Positions 21,279 through 29,578 of a DNA stretch of 33,942 nucleotides are shown here, in pieces. Both the position numbers and the translations under genes were made by a program. The first letter of the stretch is position 1. The number at the start of each line of letters is the position of its first letter. A model generated the notes under the pieces. That model searched no databases and was not told the DNA's origin. It worked only from the letters and a program-made list of their open reading frames with translations. The stretch spans positions 1 through 33,942 of the IMG/VR virus record IMGVR_UViG_3300031718_000033. One strand, written 5' to 3'. This stretch comes from a virus.

Positions 21279-21545
21279 ATGCTAAACGGCCACAAATCCC
21301 CATTAATCACCGGCGACCCGGTGCGCGTCCTGTGCAGTTGCGTGGTGGATTTAATCTCCCGCGTTCAGCGCCCGTGGCTATTTCGGGTGACGGTAACCGG
21401 ACTTCCGCCACACAATTGCACGCGGGTCTATGAAATTGCTGCAAAAAGTGATAATGATGCCGCATTATTGGGCCTGAAGATTTTTGCTGACCAAATGTCC
21501 ACCCTCACACCTCTTATGGACTATCTCGCCGAGCGATCGCACTGA
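21279..21545 (+). CDS. Hypothetical phage protein between terminase and portal (88 aa)
   Basis: ATG 3 nt after the terminase stop; its TGA overlaps the portal ATG by 1 nt (TGATG). Hydrophobic and beta-rich (GDPVRVLCSCVVDLISRVQR, WLFRVTVTGLPPHNCTRVYE), then a helix. No family recognised; placement suggests a packaging or head accessory. Confidence 0.74.
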   Translation: MLNGHKSPLITGDPVRVLCSCVVDLISRVQRPWLFRVTVTGLPPHNCTRVYEIAAKSDNDAALLGLKIFADQMSTLTPLMDYLAERSH

Positions 21546-23935
21546 TGGCCGCCGCCCCCGGCCTAGGCAACGCCAATCTAAGGATTCCGGGTCCGGAGGC
21601 GCCCACGCCCCAAGCCGACATCACGGTTGAATTCGCGCCAGACTCTCCGGACACGCCAGAACTCGACACCAAGGGCAATATCCTAAAAATAGTGCACGGC
21701 GACGGGTCAGTGTCGGTATCGCTCGATGGCCGGCCGCTCGATGGCAGTAAGGCTGCCAATGACGACCCCTTGAAGTGGTTCGATAACCTGGTTGATAAGA
21801 TCGATTCTGGCACGCTCTCAGGCATTGCAGATGATTTGCTGCGCGCTGTCGATGAGGACTTGGAGTCACGCCGAGAATGGGTAGAAGATCGCGCCCTAGG
21901 CATCAAGCTTTTGGGTTTAAAAATCGAACTCCCCAACGTCCAGGGCGCTTCCGATGGCGCGCCGGTCGAAGGAATGTCCAAGGTCAGGCACCCACTCCTT
22001 TTAGAAGCGGTGCTACGTTTTCAGGCCAACGCCAGATCAGAATTACTCCCCACTGACGGTCCGGTCAAGATTCGAAACGACGACAACAACGCGCAGCTCG
22101 CCGAGGATGAACTCGCGAACGATTATGAGCGCGACATGAATCACTATTTAACCGCGCGGGCGACCGAGTACTACCCGGACACGGACCGGATGCTTTTGAT
22201 GCTCGGCTTTGGTGGGACGACATTTAAAAAAGTGTACTTCTGCCCCACCCGCGGCCGTCCGGTATCAGAGTCGGTCGATGCCGAGGACATCATCGTCAAT
22301 CAATCGGCGGTGAATTTGGCGAACGCGCGCCGCGTCACGCATCGCACGTATCTTCGAAAATCCCAAGTCAAGCGCCTGCAGATCCTAGGCGTCTACAAAG
22401 ACATCGCGCTATCAGACCCGTTGCCGCGCAAAGAGGACGAACTAGACGAGGCGAAGAAATCCCAGCAAGGGCTCACAGTCAATAACTATCGCCCCGATGA
22501 CCGGGATCGCGAGATTTATGAAATCTGCTGCGAACTCGATATCGCAGGATTCGAACATGAGATTAAGGGCAAGCGCACGGGTCTCGAGATACCGTATGTA
22601 GTGACGATCGATGTCAGCACGCGCGAAGTTTTAGCAGTCACGCGCAATTTCGATGAGGATGATCAGACGCTGCCCACCGCGCGCACGCGATACGTGAAAT
22701 ACACCTTCGTCCCTGGGCTTGGCTTCTACGACATCGGCCTGCTGCATATCTTGGGCAACACGACTAATGCGGTGACGGCTGCCTGGCGCGAGATGCTCGA
22801 TAACGGCATGTATGCGAACTTCCCAGGCTTCTTAACCGCCAAGAGCGGCACGCGCCAAAATACGAATATTTTTCGCATTCCTCCAGGCGGATCCGCACAG
22901 ATCGATACCGCAGGCATGCCGATCGGGCAATTTGCGATGCCGCTGCCATATGAGACTGCGCACATGGCGCCGATGATGGCCCTGGTGCAGGACATGGTGC
23001 AGACCGGGCAGCGCGTTGGGGGAACTTCCGAGATGCAAGTAGGCGAAGGACGCGCGGAGGCGCCAGTCGGGACTACGCTCGCGCTGATTGACCAGGCGGT
23101 TAAGATCATGAATTCGGTGCATAAGCGGCTGCACGCAGCTCAAGCGGAAGAGTTTCAGTTGATCGTGAAGTGCTTTGTGGAGCATCCGGAATCCTTTGCC
23201 GGCCCTAAGTGCAAGTCTAAGTGGGATACGGCGAGATTCCTTCAAGCGGCGACGAATTGCGAGCTGGTGCCGCAGGCGGATCCGAATACGGCCAGTATGG
23301 GGCAGAGAATTCTCAAGTTGCAGGGTTTAGCTACCCTACAAACCACTTTCCCGAGCTTGATGGACCCAGTGGCCATCTGCAAGGCAGCCATACGTGGTAT
23401 CGGTTGGGCAAACCCGCAGCAATTTATGGTACCGCCAGCAGCCCAAGGCGCGCCGCCTCCGCAGCTTCAAGAGATGCAGGCAAAGATGTCCAACGAGAAG
23501 GCCGAAACGCAGGCCAAGCTCATGGAGGCACAAGCCAAAACGACCGAAGCTCAAGCGGCCGCCGCGGAGACGAAGGAAAAAATCACCAGCGGTGCCCTCA
23601 AGCCAAAACTCGACTCCGCCGCGCCCTCCGCTCCAGAACAAGTCGATACGCCAGTGGATCAGGCTTTGGCGCAGGCGAAACTCATTGATGCAAAATCCAA
23701 ATCTCGCGAGGTTGGCGTGCGCGAGCGTGAGGTTGCGGTGCATGAGATGGAAGCGCGAACAGAGAACCAAAACCGCGACTTGGACCGAGAGGATAAGTTG
23801 AAGGAAGCGGCCATCGGGTTAGCCGGAGAGGTGATCCGAGCTCCGACGACGGAGGCGGGCGGGCAGGTTGGCGTCTCAGGAGTCGGTAAAAAGGCTAGCC
23901 GCATCATCAAAGACGTTGATAAGGGCTTGAAGTAA
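21545..23935 (+). CDS. Portal protein (P22-like, large form)
   Basis: 796 aa, the size of podovirus/P22-type portals. A disordered N-terminus (1-70) is followed by the portal core (RHPLLLEAVLRFQANARSEL, then GFGGTTFKKVYFCPTRGRP, EDIIVNQSAVNLANARRVTH, DIGLLHILGNTTNAVTAAWR). The C-terminal 150 residues are a charged Gln/Ala-rich coiled coil (AQAKTTEAQAAAAETKEKI), probably the barrel. It forms the DNA entry ring of the head. Follows the large terminase as usual. Confidence 0.88.
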   Translation: MAAAPGLGNANLRIPGPEAPTPQADITVEFAPDSPDTPELDTKGNILKIVHGDGSVSVSLDGRPLDGSKAANDDPLKWFDNLVDKIDSGTLSGIADDLLRAVDEDLESRREWVEDRALGIKLLGLKIELPNVQGASDGAPVEGMSKVRHPLLLEAVLRFQANARSELLPTDGPVKIRNDDNNAQLAEDELANDYERDMNHYLTARATEYYPDTDRMLLMLGFGGTTFKKVYFCPTRGRPVSESVDAEDIIVNQSAVNLANARRVTHRTYLRKSQVKRLQILGVYKDIALSDPLPRKEDELDEAKKSQQGLTVNNYRPDDRDREIYEICCELDIAGFEHEIKGKRTGLEIPYVVTIDVSTREVLAVTRNFDEDDQTLPTARTRYVKYTFVPGLGFYDIGLLHILGNTTNAVTAAWREMLDNGMYANFPGFLTAKSGTRQNTNIFRIPPGGSAQIDTAGMPIGQFAMPLPYETAHMAPMMALVQDMVQTGQRVGGTSEMQVGEGRAEAPVGTTLALIDQAVKIMNSVHKRLHAAQAEEFQLIVKCFVEHPESFAGPKCKSKWDTARFLQAATNCELVPQADPNTASMGQRILKLQGLATLQTTFPSLMDPVAICKAAIRGIGWANPQQFMVPPAAQGAPPPQLQEMQAKMSNEKAETQAKLMEAQAKTTEAQAAAAETKEKITSGALKPKLDSAAPSAPEQVDTPVDQALAQAKLIDAKSKSREVGVREREVAVHEMEARTENQNRDLDREDKLKEAAIGLAGEVIRAPTTEAGGQVGVSGVGKKASRIIKDVDKGLK

Positions 23936-23957
23936 GAGTAATTTACGGAGCACCGAT

Positions 23958-24656
23958 ATGTCAGACCTATCCAAGAAAGCCCGAGCCGCCGCCGAAGACA
24001 AGGCAGAGCGCCTCACGCGCTCAAGTAACGGCAAGATCGACGCCAGCGACTGGCGAGAACCCTTGGGCGAAAAAGGCGGTATCCAAACAGGCCCCAGGCC
24101 CGTCTCCCGTCCCGCCTTCAAAGCCGGCGGCAAAGTCACCGGCTCGAAAGCCATCATGCACGCAGGCCGAAAGCCTCGCGCCTCAGGCGGCATGACGGCG
24201 AATGATTTCATGAATCGCGATATGAAAGTGGCTAACGAAAGCCGCGCTGGCGAAAAACACATCGGCGGCATGAAGAAAGGCGGCCGCTGTTCTGGCGGCG
24301 CGGCTTACGCCAAAGGCGGAAGAATCGATGATGGTACGCGCCCGGTTGGCGATCGCATCGCGCGCGCTTCGGGCGGAAGGTCCAAGAAGGGCATGAACGT
24401 AAATATCGTCATCGCCCCGCAAGGTGGTGGCGCACGTCCGCCGATGCCAATGGCGGGTCCCTCTCCCAGCCCTGCCGGAATCCCCGCACCGCCCCCGGCC
24501 GCGATGGCGCCTCCCGCCGGCGCGCCGCCTCCGATGGGACCGCCTCCGATGGCGCGAAAGAATGGCGGGCGCACGAATTACCCGATTGATACCGGGTCTG
24601 GCGGCGGACTCGCACGCTTGGAGAAAATGCGCGCTTATGGGGCGCGCCAAGCCTAA
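23958..24656 (+). CDS. Lys/Gly-rich head-region protein (232 aa)
   Basis: ATG at 23958 with CGGAG upstream. Repeats of the form (A)-[K/R]-[K/N/G]-GG-[K/R] occur throughout: FKAGGKV, MKKGGRCSGG, YAKGGRI, ARKNGGRTN. There is a HAGRKPR element near residue 68, a Pro-rich stretch (PSPSPAGIPAPPPAAMAPP) and a C-terminal GSGGGLARLEKMRAYG. Low complexity and basic; the GG-K/R repeats also occur in other phage proteins near portals. Shares HAGRKPR with the 118-aa protein at 30181. Perhaps packaged with or bound to DNA, not shown. Confidence 0.75.
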   Translation: MSDLSKKARAAAEDKAERLTRSSNGKIDASDWREPLGEKGGIQTGPRPVSRPAFKAGGKVTGSKAIMHAGRKPRASGGMTANDFMNRDMKVANESRAGEKHIGGMKKGGRCSGGAAYAKGGRIDDGTRPVGDRIARASGGRSKKGMNVNIVIAPQGGGARPPMPMAGPSPSPAGIPAPPPAAMAPPAGAPPPMGPPPMARKNGGRTNYPIDTGSGGGLARLEKMRAYGARQA

Positions 24657-24860
24657 GTGCAGACTCTCAACACCCAGTTCGAACACGAATTAAAAAAACT
24701 CATTGAAGCCGAGATCGAGCGAATAAAAGACATCTTATCCGTTGGAATGTCCGTCAAAGACTATGCCGAGTATCGCTTTCACGTCGGGCAAATCGAAGCG
24801 CTCAATAAGGTCTCCGCATCGTATTGCGATGAAGCCACATCGATAATCAACAAGAGGTAG
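24657..24860 (+). CDS. Helical hypothetical phage protein (67 aa)
   Basis: GTG directly follows the preceding TAA. LKKLIEAEIERIKDILSVGM then FHVGQIEALNKVSASYCDEA and TSIINKR. The AEIER...VGQI.AL.....YCDEA...IN pattern is, as I recall, common to small proteins next to phage head genes. Role unknown. Confidence 0.76.
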   Translation: MQTLNTQFEHELKKLIEAEIERIKDILSVGMSVKDYAEYRFHVGQIEALNKVSASYCDEATSIINKR

Positions 24861-24863
24861 TCC

Positions 24864-25301
24864 GTGCCGTCCGCACTCAAGAAGTCCGATCCCTCAGTAG
24901 ATGAAAAACAAGCCATTCTCGACAAATTGGGCGATTTATCGCAGGTTCAGATCGCGCAAAACGAGTTGCTGGTAGCGATCTATGTGCGCCCAGAGTTCGC
25001 GCCGGGCGGAATGATTGCCCTCACTCACAAGACGCGCAAGGAAGATATCTACCAGGGTAAGGTTGGACTAGTCGTAAAGATAGGTAGCGCGTGCAAATTC
25101 GAGCGCACTTCGCCAGAAGGGATCACCTACGGCATCCCGATTAACCTACATGACTGGATCGTGACGCGCCCGAGCGACACGTGGGCGCTGGATTTCAATC
25201 CAAACGGCACCGCGTACGATCCGGAGAACTCCATTACCTGCCGGCTCGTCTTTGACGATCAAATTCGCATGAAAATTCCGAATCCAACGATGGTCTGGTA
25301 G
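24864..25301 (+). CDS. Head-region protein with a possible GroES-like fold (145 aa)
   Basis: GTG start, 3 nt after the previous stop. NELLVAIYVRPEFAPGGMIA, then EDIYQGKVGLVVKIGSACKF and INLHDWIVTRPSDTWALDFN, ending CRLVFDDQIRMKI. The order (a first strand, a mobile GG-I loop, a GKV/VKIG strand, a HDW-I strand, and a final strand) follows that of Cpn10/GroES co-chaperonins such as T4 gp31. This is by pattern only; no family search was possible. It sits among head genes, where a folding co-factor for the capsid would fit. Confidence 0.72.
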   Translation: MPSALKKSDPSVDEKQAILDKLGDLSQVQIAQNELLVAIYVRPEFAPGGMIALTHKTRKEDIYQGKVGLVVKIGSACKFERTSPEGITYGIPINLHDWIVTRPSDTWALDFNPNGTAYDPENSITCRLVFDDQIRMKIPNPTMVW

Positions 25302-25306
25302 CCAAA

Positions 25307-26230
25307 ATGTCAGCCTCAACCGACGAAATTAAGATCGATCTAGACGAAATCGACGCCAAAGCGGCCAAGGAGCCGAAGAAAAAGGCTCCAGCCAAGGACG
25401 ACGCACCAGTAATCGAGACGCCAGCGACGCCCGCAGCCGCCTCCGACACCGAAGAAGGCATCAAAAAGCTCAAAAAGCAGCTAGAAGACGAGCGCGCCGC
25501 GCACGCAGCGACCGCAGCGCGTGCGCGTGAGGCTGAATCGGGTGAAATTAAGGCTAAAACCGACGTTCAAGCCACCCAACTTGATCTAGTGAAGGGCGCA
25601 ATCGCCACCGTGACGCAATCGCTGGACGTTTTGGAAGGAAAATACGCCGAAGCGGCCGCCGCGGGTGACTGGGCGGCAGCCGCGAAGGTGCAGCGTGAGA
25701 TTGGCACGAACTCTGCTCGCCTGCTGCAGCTTGAGAACGGCAAATCAGCGCTCGAGAAGGCGCCAAAGCCGGTCGTGCGAGAATCCAACGACCCAGTTGA
25801 GCAATTCACCGCCAATATGACGCCGCGCTCAGCCGCTTGGGTGCGCTCACACCCCGAGTACGTGCGCGATGCGCGCTTAAATCGCAAAATGATCCGCGCA
25901 CACGAAGATGCGACCGATGAGGGCATCAAACCAGACACGGATGAGTATTTCAGTGCGATTGAGAAATCTTTAGGTCTCAGCACCGCGCCATCTGGCGATG
26001 ATGCTGGGGATACTGAAATTGCGCTCTCAGATGCGGCGAAGCCGACCTCTCAGCGCTCACCACCACCCGCAGGCGCGCCAGTCTCACGCTCAGGCAATGG
26101 TAACGGCTCACGGCCCAATGTCGTGCGATTGACAGCCGAGCAGCGCGAGATTGCGAAATTGAACGGCATGACGGATGAGGAATACGCGCGCCAAGTAGTT
26201 GCGCTGCGCAGTGAGGGGCGTTTGCAATGA
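25307..26230 (+). CDS. Scaffold-like coiled-coil head protein
   Basis: 307 aa, with an acidic and Lys/Ala-rich N-terminus (KIDLDEIDAKAAKEPKKKAP) and a long coiled coil (KKLKKQLEDERAAHAATAAR to about 150). A helical C-terminal domain contains AWVRSHPEYVRDARLNRKMI and KPDTDEYFSAIEKSLGL, a pattern found in phage scaffold and head-assembly proteins. The last 40 residues are Ser/Pro-rich then LTAEQREIAKLNGMTDEEYA. Two genes before the capsid module. Probably the scaffold. Confidence 0.72.
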   Translation: MSASTDEIKIDLDEIDAKAAKEPKKKAPAKDDAPVIETPATPAAASDTEEGIKKLKKQLEDERAAHAATAARAREAESGEIKAKTDVQATQLDLVKGAIATVTQSLDVLEGKYAEAAAAGDWAAAAKVQREIGTNSARLLQLENGKSALEKAPKPVVRESNDPVEQFTANMTPRSAAWVRSHPEYVRDARLNRKMIRAHEDATDEGIKPDTDEYFSAIEKSLGLSTAPSGDDAGDTEIALSDAAKPTSQRSPPPAGAPVSRSGNGNGSRPNVVRLTAEQREIAKLNGMTDEEYARQVVALRSEGRLQ

Positions 26231-26430
26231 GCGAAATTAGCAAAGATCTGCAGGACCAATTGAGGGGCGGGTTCGATCCGCTGTTGCGTCGATTCCTGGA
26301 GAAGAAGCCGGGCTATGACGGTCCGACGCTCACCGAAGCAGATGAGGACAAAATCAAGGCGCAAGAACGCGCCGAAGAGCGCATGAAAGAAATCGAGGCG
26401 CGATTGCGCTTTGAGGAGAAAATTCGATGA
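26227..26430 (+). CDS. Helical hypothetical phage protein (67 aa)
   Basis: ATGA overlaps at both ends. LRGGFDPLLRRFLEKKPGYD followed by AQERAEERMKEIEARLRFEE, a charged coiled coil. No family recognised; placed with head genes. Confidence 0.7.
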   Translation: MSEISKDLQDQLRGGFDPLLRRFLEKKPGYDGPTLTEADEDKIKAQERAEERMKEIEARLRFEEKIR

Positions 26431-27044
26431 ACGACGACAAAGACCCCCTCATCGGCGACCCAGAGCCGCGCCGCCGCTCAGGCCCACATGCGCCTCTGCC
26501 CACTGCCGGATTAGGCGCCGCATCTGTCCAGCCACCAGTGCCGCCTAAGGCCCAACCTGAGCGCTTCGCCGAGGAAGACTCCCGCACGCGCGCCGCGCGC
26601 CGCGCCGCGGAGCTTCACGAGCACTTGGGCACCGGCCTCGATGATGATGGCGTGAATGAGTTCTACATCGACCCGCGCATCATTCCCGATGGCTGGAGTT
26701 ATGAGTGGAAGCGCTTCACGGTGTTAGGCGCGCAGGATCCGAGCTACCAAGTCTCGGTCGCCATGAAAGGATGGGAAGCCGTCCCCGCCTCGAGGCACCC
26801 GGAACTGATGCCAGATACCTACAAAGGCGTCACGATTGAGCGCAAGGGCATGATGCTGATGGAGCGCCCCGCGGTGATCACCGCCGAAGCGGTTGCGCGC
26901 GAGCATCGCAAAGCCGTCGGCCAGGTGCGCCAGAAGGAAGAGCAACTCAATGGCGCGCCTCCAGGAACCTTTGATCGTGACAACAAGGGCACGAAGATGG
27001 TGAATGTGAAGCGCGGCTTTGAGCCGATCGCGGTCCCGAAGTAG
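26427..27044 (+). CDS. Phage head-region protein (205 aa)
   Basis: ATG in ATGA overlap. Pro-rich N-terminus, a helix, then FYIDPRIIPDGWSYEWKRFT and VSVAMKGWEAVPASRHPELM, and a C-terminal charged segment (KGTKMVNVKRGFEPIAVPK). The PDGWSYEWKR...Y.V....KGWEAVPASRHPE.M pattern is, from memory, conserved in proteins near major capsid genes of many phages. Function unknown. Confidence 0.75.
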   Translation: MNDDKDPLIGDPEPRRRSGPHAPLPTAGLGAASVQPPVPPKAQPERFAEEDSRTRAARRAAELHEHLGTGLDDDGVNEFYIDPRIIPDGWSYEWKRFTVLGAQDPSYQVSVAMKGWEAVPASRHPELMPDTYKGVTIERKGMMLMERPAVITAEAVAREHRKAVGQVRQKEEQLNGAPPGTFDRDNKGTKMVNVKRGFEPIAVPK

Positions 27045-27137
27045 TCGAACCCTCACGCCACATCGGCGCGAGCACTGACATATTGCTGTTATTTATCGGC
27101 CGACCTCGCGCATTTCGGTAACGCCAGTGGTGCGAAA

Positions 27138-27316
27138 ATGAACATCATTCCGTTGATCATTCAGCTATTCGCGTTGGTTTTCCTATTTTTCGCGGCGTTA
27201 ACCTCTTCACCGGTCCAGCGCCGAAGCCCGCTTGGGGCTGGCTTGGCATGGCGCTTTGGCTGCTATCGCTGATGGTTTCCGGCATTCAGTTGCATGCGAC
27301 TTACGGCACACATTAG
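27138..27316 (+). pseudogene. Small membrane protein gene broken by a -1 frameshift
   Basis: ATG at 27138 gives MNIIPLIIQLFALVFLFFAA then a poor tail stopping at 27272. The -1 frame carries NLFTGPAPKPAWGWLGMALW then LLSLMVSGIQ to the TAG at 27314-27316. Joined between about 27186 and 27205 the two make a normal two-span protein with a P-K-P-x-W-G-W-L-x-x-A-L-W-x-L-S-L core, as in small phage membrane proteins. One base is probably missing (an assembly error or a real mutation); the run of five Ts at 27186-27190 is a candidate site. Confidence 0.65.
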
Positions 27317-27318
27317 CC

Positions 27319-27391
27319 TATAATTAACGGACGCCGCGGTGCTGATTACACCGCGACATCCTAACCACCATATGCTTTACAGGAGCACAAA
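27319..27391 (+). promoter_or_regulatory. Leader before the HNH-like gene: TATAAT box and hairpin
   Basis: A perfect TATAAT (27319-27324) has only a weak match at the -35 position (GCGACT, 27296-27301). It is followed by CGCGGTG/CACCGCG (27335-27341 and 27349-27355), a perfect 7-bp stem without a U-tract. AGGAG lies 7 nt before the ATG at 27392. Confidence 0.35.
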
Positions 27392-27919
27392 ATGGCTGAA
27401 CGTCAGATTATCACGCCGGGTACCAAGTTTGGTCGTCTGACCGTTCTTGGCTTCGAAGAGATGCGCCATACACCTGGCGGAAGAAGATTATTCCATCAAT
27501 GTGCGTGCGATTGCGGGGTAGTAAAATTCATCAGTATTTACTGCCTTACTAGGGGTACGACAGTCAGTTGCGGATGTTTCTTGGCTGAACAGACATCCAA
27601 GAGAAGCCTGACGCATGGATTCTCAAGAGCAAACAAAAGGGTGTATCGGATCTGGTCGTGCATGATCACCAGATGCACGAATAAAAAAGCTTCGAATTAC
27701 CCTCGATACGGCGGTCGCGGCATAACTATTTGCGAGCGTTGGCTGAAATTCGAGAATTTCTTAGCAGACATGGGTGAACCTACAGACGATCAAAGCATTG
27801 ACCGCGTAGATAATAACGGCAATTACTGCAAAGAAAATTGCGAATGGGCTAGTGCTTCTCAGCAAAGCCTTAATCGTCGTCCTCGAAAAAAGAAATCGCA
27901 AAATTTGACAAGCGCATAA
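27392..27919 (+). CDS. Free-standing HNH-like homing endonuclease-type protein (175 aa)
   Basis: N-terminal Cys motif HQCACDCGVV ... TVSCGCF (about 36-67), then a linker, then VYRIWSCMITRCTNKKASNY, YGGRGITICERWLKFENFLA, and MGEPTDDQSIDRVDNNGNYC to NCEWASASQQSLNRR. The SIDRVDNNGNY...NCEWAS ending is a hallmark of a phage HNH/AP2-associated endonuclease family. AGGAG precedes the ATG at 27392. It sits alone between head genes, where mobile endonucleases often insert. It is more AT-rich and Asn/Lys-rich than its neighbours, suggesting recent arrival. Confidence 0.85.
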   Translation: MAERQIITPGTKFGRLTVLGFEEMRHTPGGRRLFHQCACDCGVVKFISIYCLTRGTTVSCGCFLAEQTSKRSLTHGFSRANKRVYRIWSCMITRCTNKKASNYPRYGGRGITICERWLKFENFLADMGEPTDDQSIDRVDNNGNYCKENCEWASASQQSLNRRPRKKKSQNLTSA

Positions 27920-28033
27920 ACGCGTGGCATAACGTCCTACAACAGGCCGCCCGGTGTGGCTTATTGATTTAAAGAATTTTGTAGGTCTTCCTTTGCTCCG
28001 GTAGCTAAGCGACCTCCGTTCAGGAGTAGTCCC
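27920..28033. other. Leader between the endonuclease gene and the head gene at 28034
   Basis: Contains CCTACAA (27936-27942) and TTGTAGG (27979-27985), 7-bp inverted arms with a 36-nt loop, and the AGGAG at 28022-28026 for the next start. I see no promoter of good quality. Confidence 0.4.
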
Positions 28034-28648
28034 TTGGCCAACCAGAATTCGCCATTTGGCTTCAGACAGTTCACCGGAACTGGAAGCGCCCCAACTTACG
28101 AAGTCGTAACTTTCGGCAACGGCGGCATCGACTTCAACACCGCCGCGATTTTTTACGGCGATCCGGTCCAGCGCGCAGGCGCCGGCGACGGCACCATCAT
28201 TCCTTCAACGACCGCGACCGCTGTTGCGACGTGCGGCGTCTTCCAGGGCTGCAAATACCTCTCCACCTCGCAAAAGCGCACCGTGTGGAGCAACTACTGG
28301 CCAGGTACCGATGTAGTCGTCGGCGCACAGCCCACGATTGAGGCGTACGTGATCAACGATCCGAACGCGCAATTCGTGGTCCAATCGGATGCCACGGGCG
28401 CCACGCAAGCGCAGATGGGCTCGAACGTGAATCACAACATGGGCACCGGCACGGCCGCCAATGGTCTCTCCGGCGCTTTCATTACCCCAGGAACCACGGC
28501 CGCGGTCACCGCGACTCTGCCTTGGCGCATGGTGAGGCTGCTGCTTGATCCGCCAGGATCGAACGGCACCCAGACGGGGGCGTTTAACTACGTGGTCGTA
28601 GCCTTCAACAACACGGAGACGAGAGTGACTCTCTCGGTGGTGGCATAA
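28034..28648 (+). CDS. Head decoration-like / structural protein (204 aa)
   Basis: TTG at 28034 with AGGAG 7 nt upstream. Begins ANQNSPFGFRQFTGTGSAPT, then beta-rich Gly/Thr/Ala sequence (DPVQRAGAGDGTIIPSTTAT, GCKYLSTSQKRTVWSNYWPG, VVVGAQPTIEAYVINDPNAQ). The opening N-x-x-P-F-G-x-x-P/Q is common in phage proteins directly before the capsid gene. It is probably a virion surface protein; the capsid gene follows 1 nt later. Confidence 0.78.
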   Translation: MANQNSPFGFRQFTGTGSAPTYEVVTFGNGGIDFNTAAIFYGDPVQRAGAGDGTIIPSTTATAVATCGVFQGCKYLSTSQKRTVWSNYWPGTDVVVGAQPTIEAYVINDPNAQFVVQSDATGATQAQMGSNVNHNMGTGTAANGLSGAFITPGTTAAVTATLPWRMVRLLLDPPGSNGTQTGAFNYVVVAFNNTETRVTLSVVA

Positions 28649-28649
28649 A

Positions 28650-29564
28650 ATGGCCGTTAATCTTAGTGCGATTAAAGACCTGCTGCTGCCAGGACTGCGC
28701 GGTATCACTGGCAAGTACGAGCAGATACCGAATCAGTATTCGAAAGTCTTCACGAAATTCGATTCCAAGCTCGCCCTCGAGCGCACCGCCGAAATGCGCT
28801 ACTTAGGTTTAGCGCAGCTCAAGACCGAAGGCGGCCAGACAGGCTTCGATAACAACTCGGGCGAGCGCTACGTCTACAACCAAGAGCACATCGAACTCGG
28901 GTTAGGATATGCGATCACGCGCAAAGCGATCGATGACAACCTGTACAAGACGCAGTTTCACCCCAGTAACTTAGGGTTGATTGAGTCTTTCAGCCAAGCG
29001 CTTGAGATCTACGCCGCGAATGTGCTGAATACGGGTGCAACTTATAACGCATCCATTGGCGGCGATGGCGTAGCGCTATTCTCTGCGGCACACCCGATCG
29101 ATGGCGGGACGATTGCCAATACGCCGACAACGCAAGTTGATCTGAACGAAGCCACCTTGCTCAACACAATGGTTTCCATCCGCACGAACTTCAAAGACCA
29201 AGCTGGCCTGAAGATGTTCGCGCGCGGACGAAAGCTGATTGTGCCGCCGCAGTTGGAACCGGTCGCGATTCGGCTTTTGAAGACCGAACTTCGCCCCGGC
29301 ACCGCGGACAACGACGTGAACGCGATCCTGACCACCGCCGGCGGCGTGCCAGAGGGCTACATGGTCATGGACTTCCTAACCTCATCCTTCGCATGGTTCA
29401 TGCTGACGAATATCGCGGGCCTGGCGTTTATGAGCAGAATTCCGTTTGAAACGGATATGCAGGTGGATTTCACTACGGACAACCTCCTTGTGAAGGGCTA
29501 TCAAAGAATGTCATTTTCGTATTTCAATCCCAGAGCCGCCTTCGGCAACTTCCCGACATCGTAA
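28650..29564 (+). CDS. Major capsid protein
   Basis: 304 aa, typical length. Order: an N-terminal helix (LSAIKDLLLPGLRGITGKYE), QIPNQYSKVFTKFDS, YNQEHIELGLGYAITRKAID, NLGLIESFSQALEIYAANVL, then LFSAAHPIDGGTIAN (a shell-protein hallmark), a P-domain-like middle, and a beta-rich end (VDFTTDNLLVKGYQRMSFSY). This is the HK97-fold arrangement seen in Mu-like and related capsid proteins. No proteolysis site is evident. The most expressed virion protein is expected here. Confidence 0.9.
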   Translation: MAVNLSAIKDLLLPGLRGITGKYEQIPNQYSKVFTKFDSKLALERTAEMRYLGLAQLKTEGGQTGFDNNSGERYVYNQEHIELGLGYAITRKAIDDNLYKTQFHPSNLGLIESFSQALEIYAANVLNTGATYNASIGGDGVALFSAAHPIDGGTIANTPTTQVDLNEATLLNTMVSIRTNFKDQAGLKMFARGRKLIVPPQLEPVAIRLLKTELRPGTADNDVNAILTTAGGVPEGYMVMDFLTSSFAWFMLTNIAGLAFMSRIPFETDMQVDFTTDNLLVKGYQRMSFSYFNPRAAFGNFPTS

Positions 29565-29578
29565 GCGGGGCGCGCTAA

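Noticed and set aside
27335-27355. Terminator before the HNH-like gene
   Set aside because: Perfect 7-bp stem, but followed by ACATCCTAACC with no T-run.
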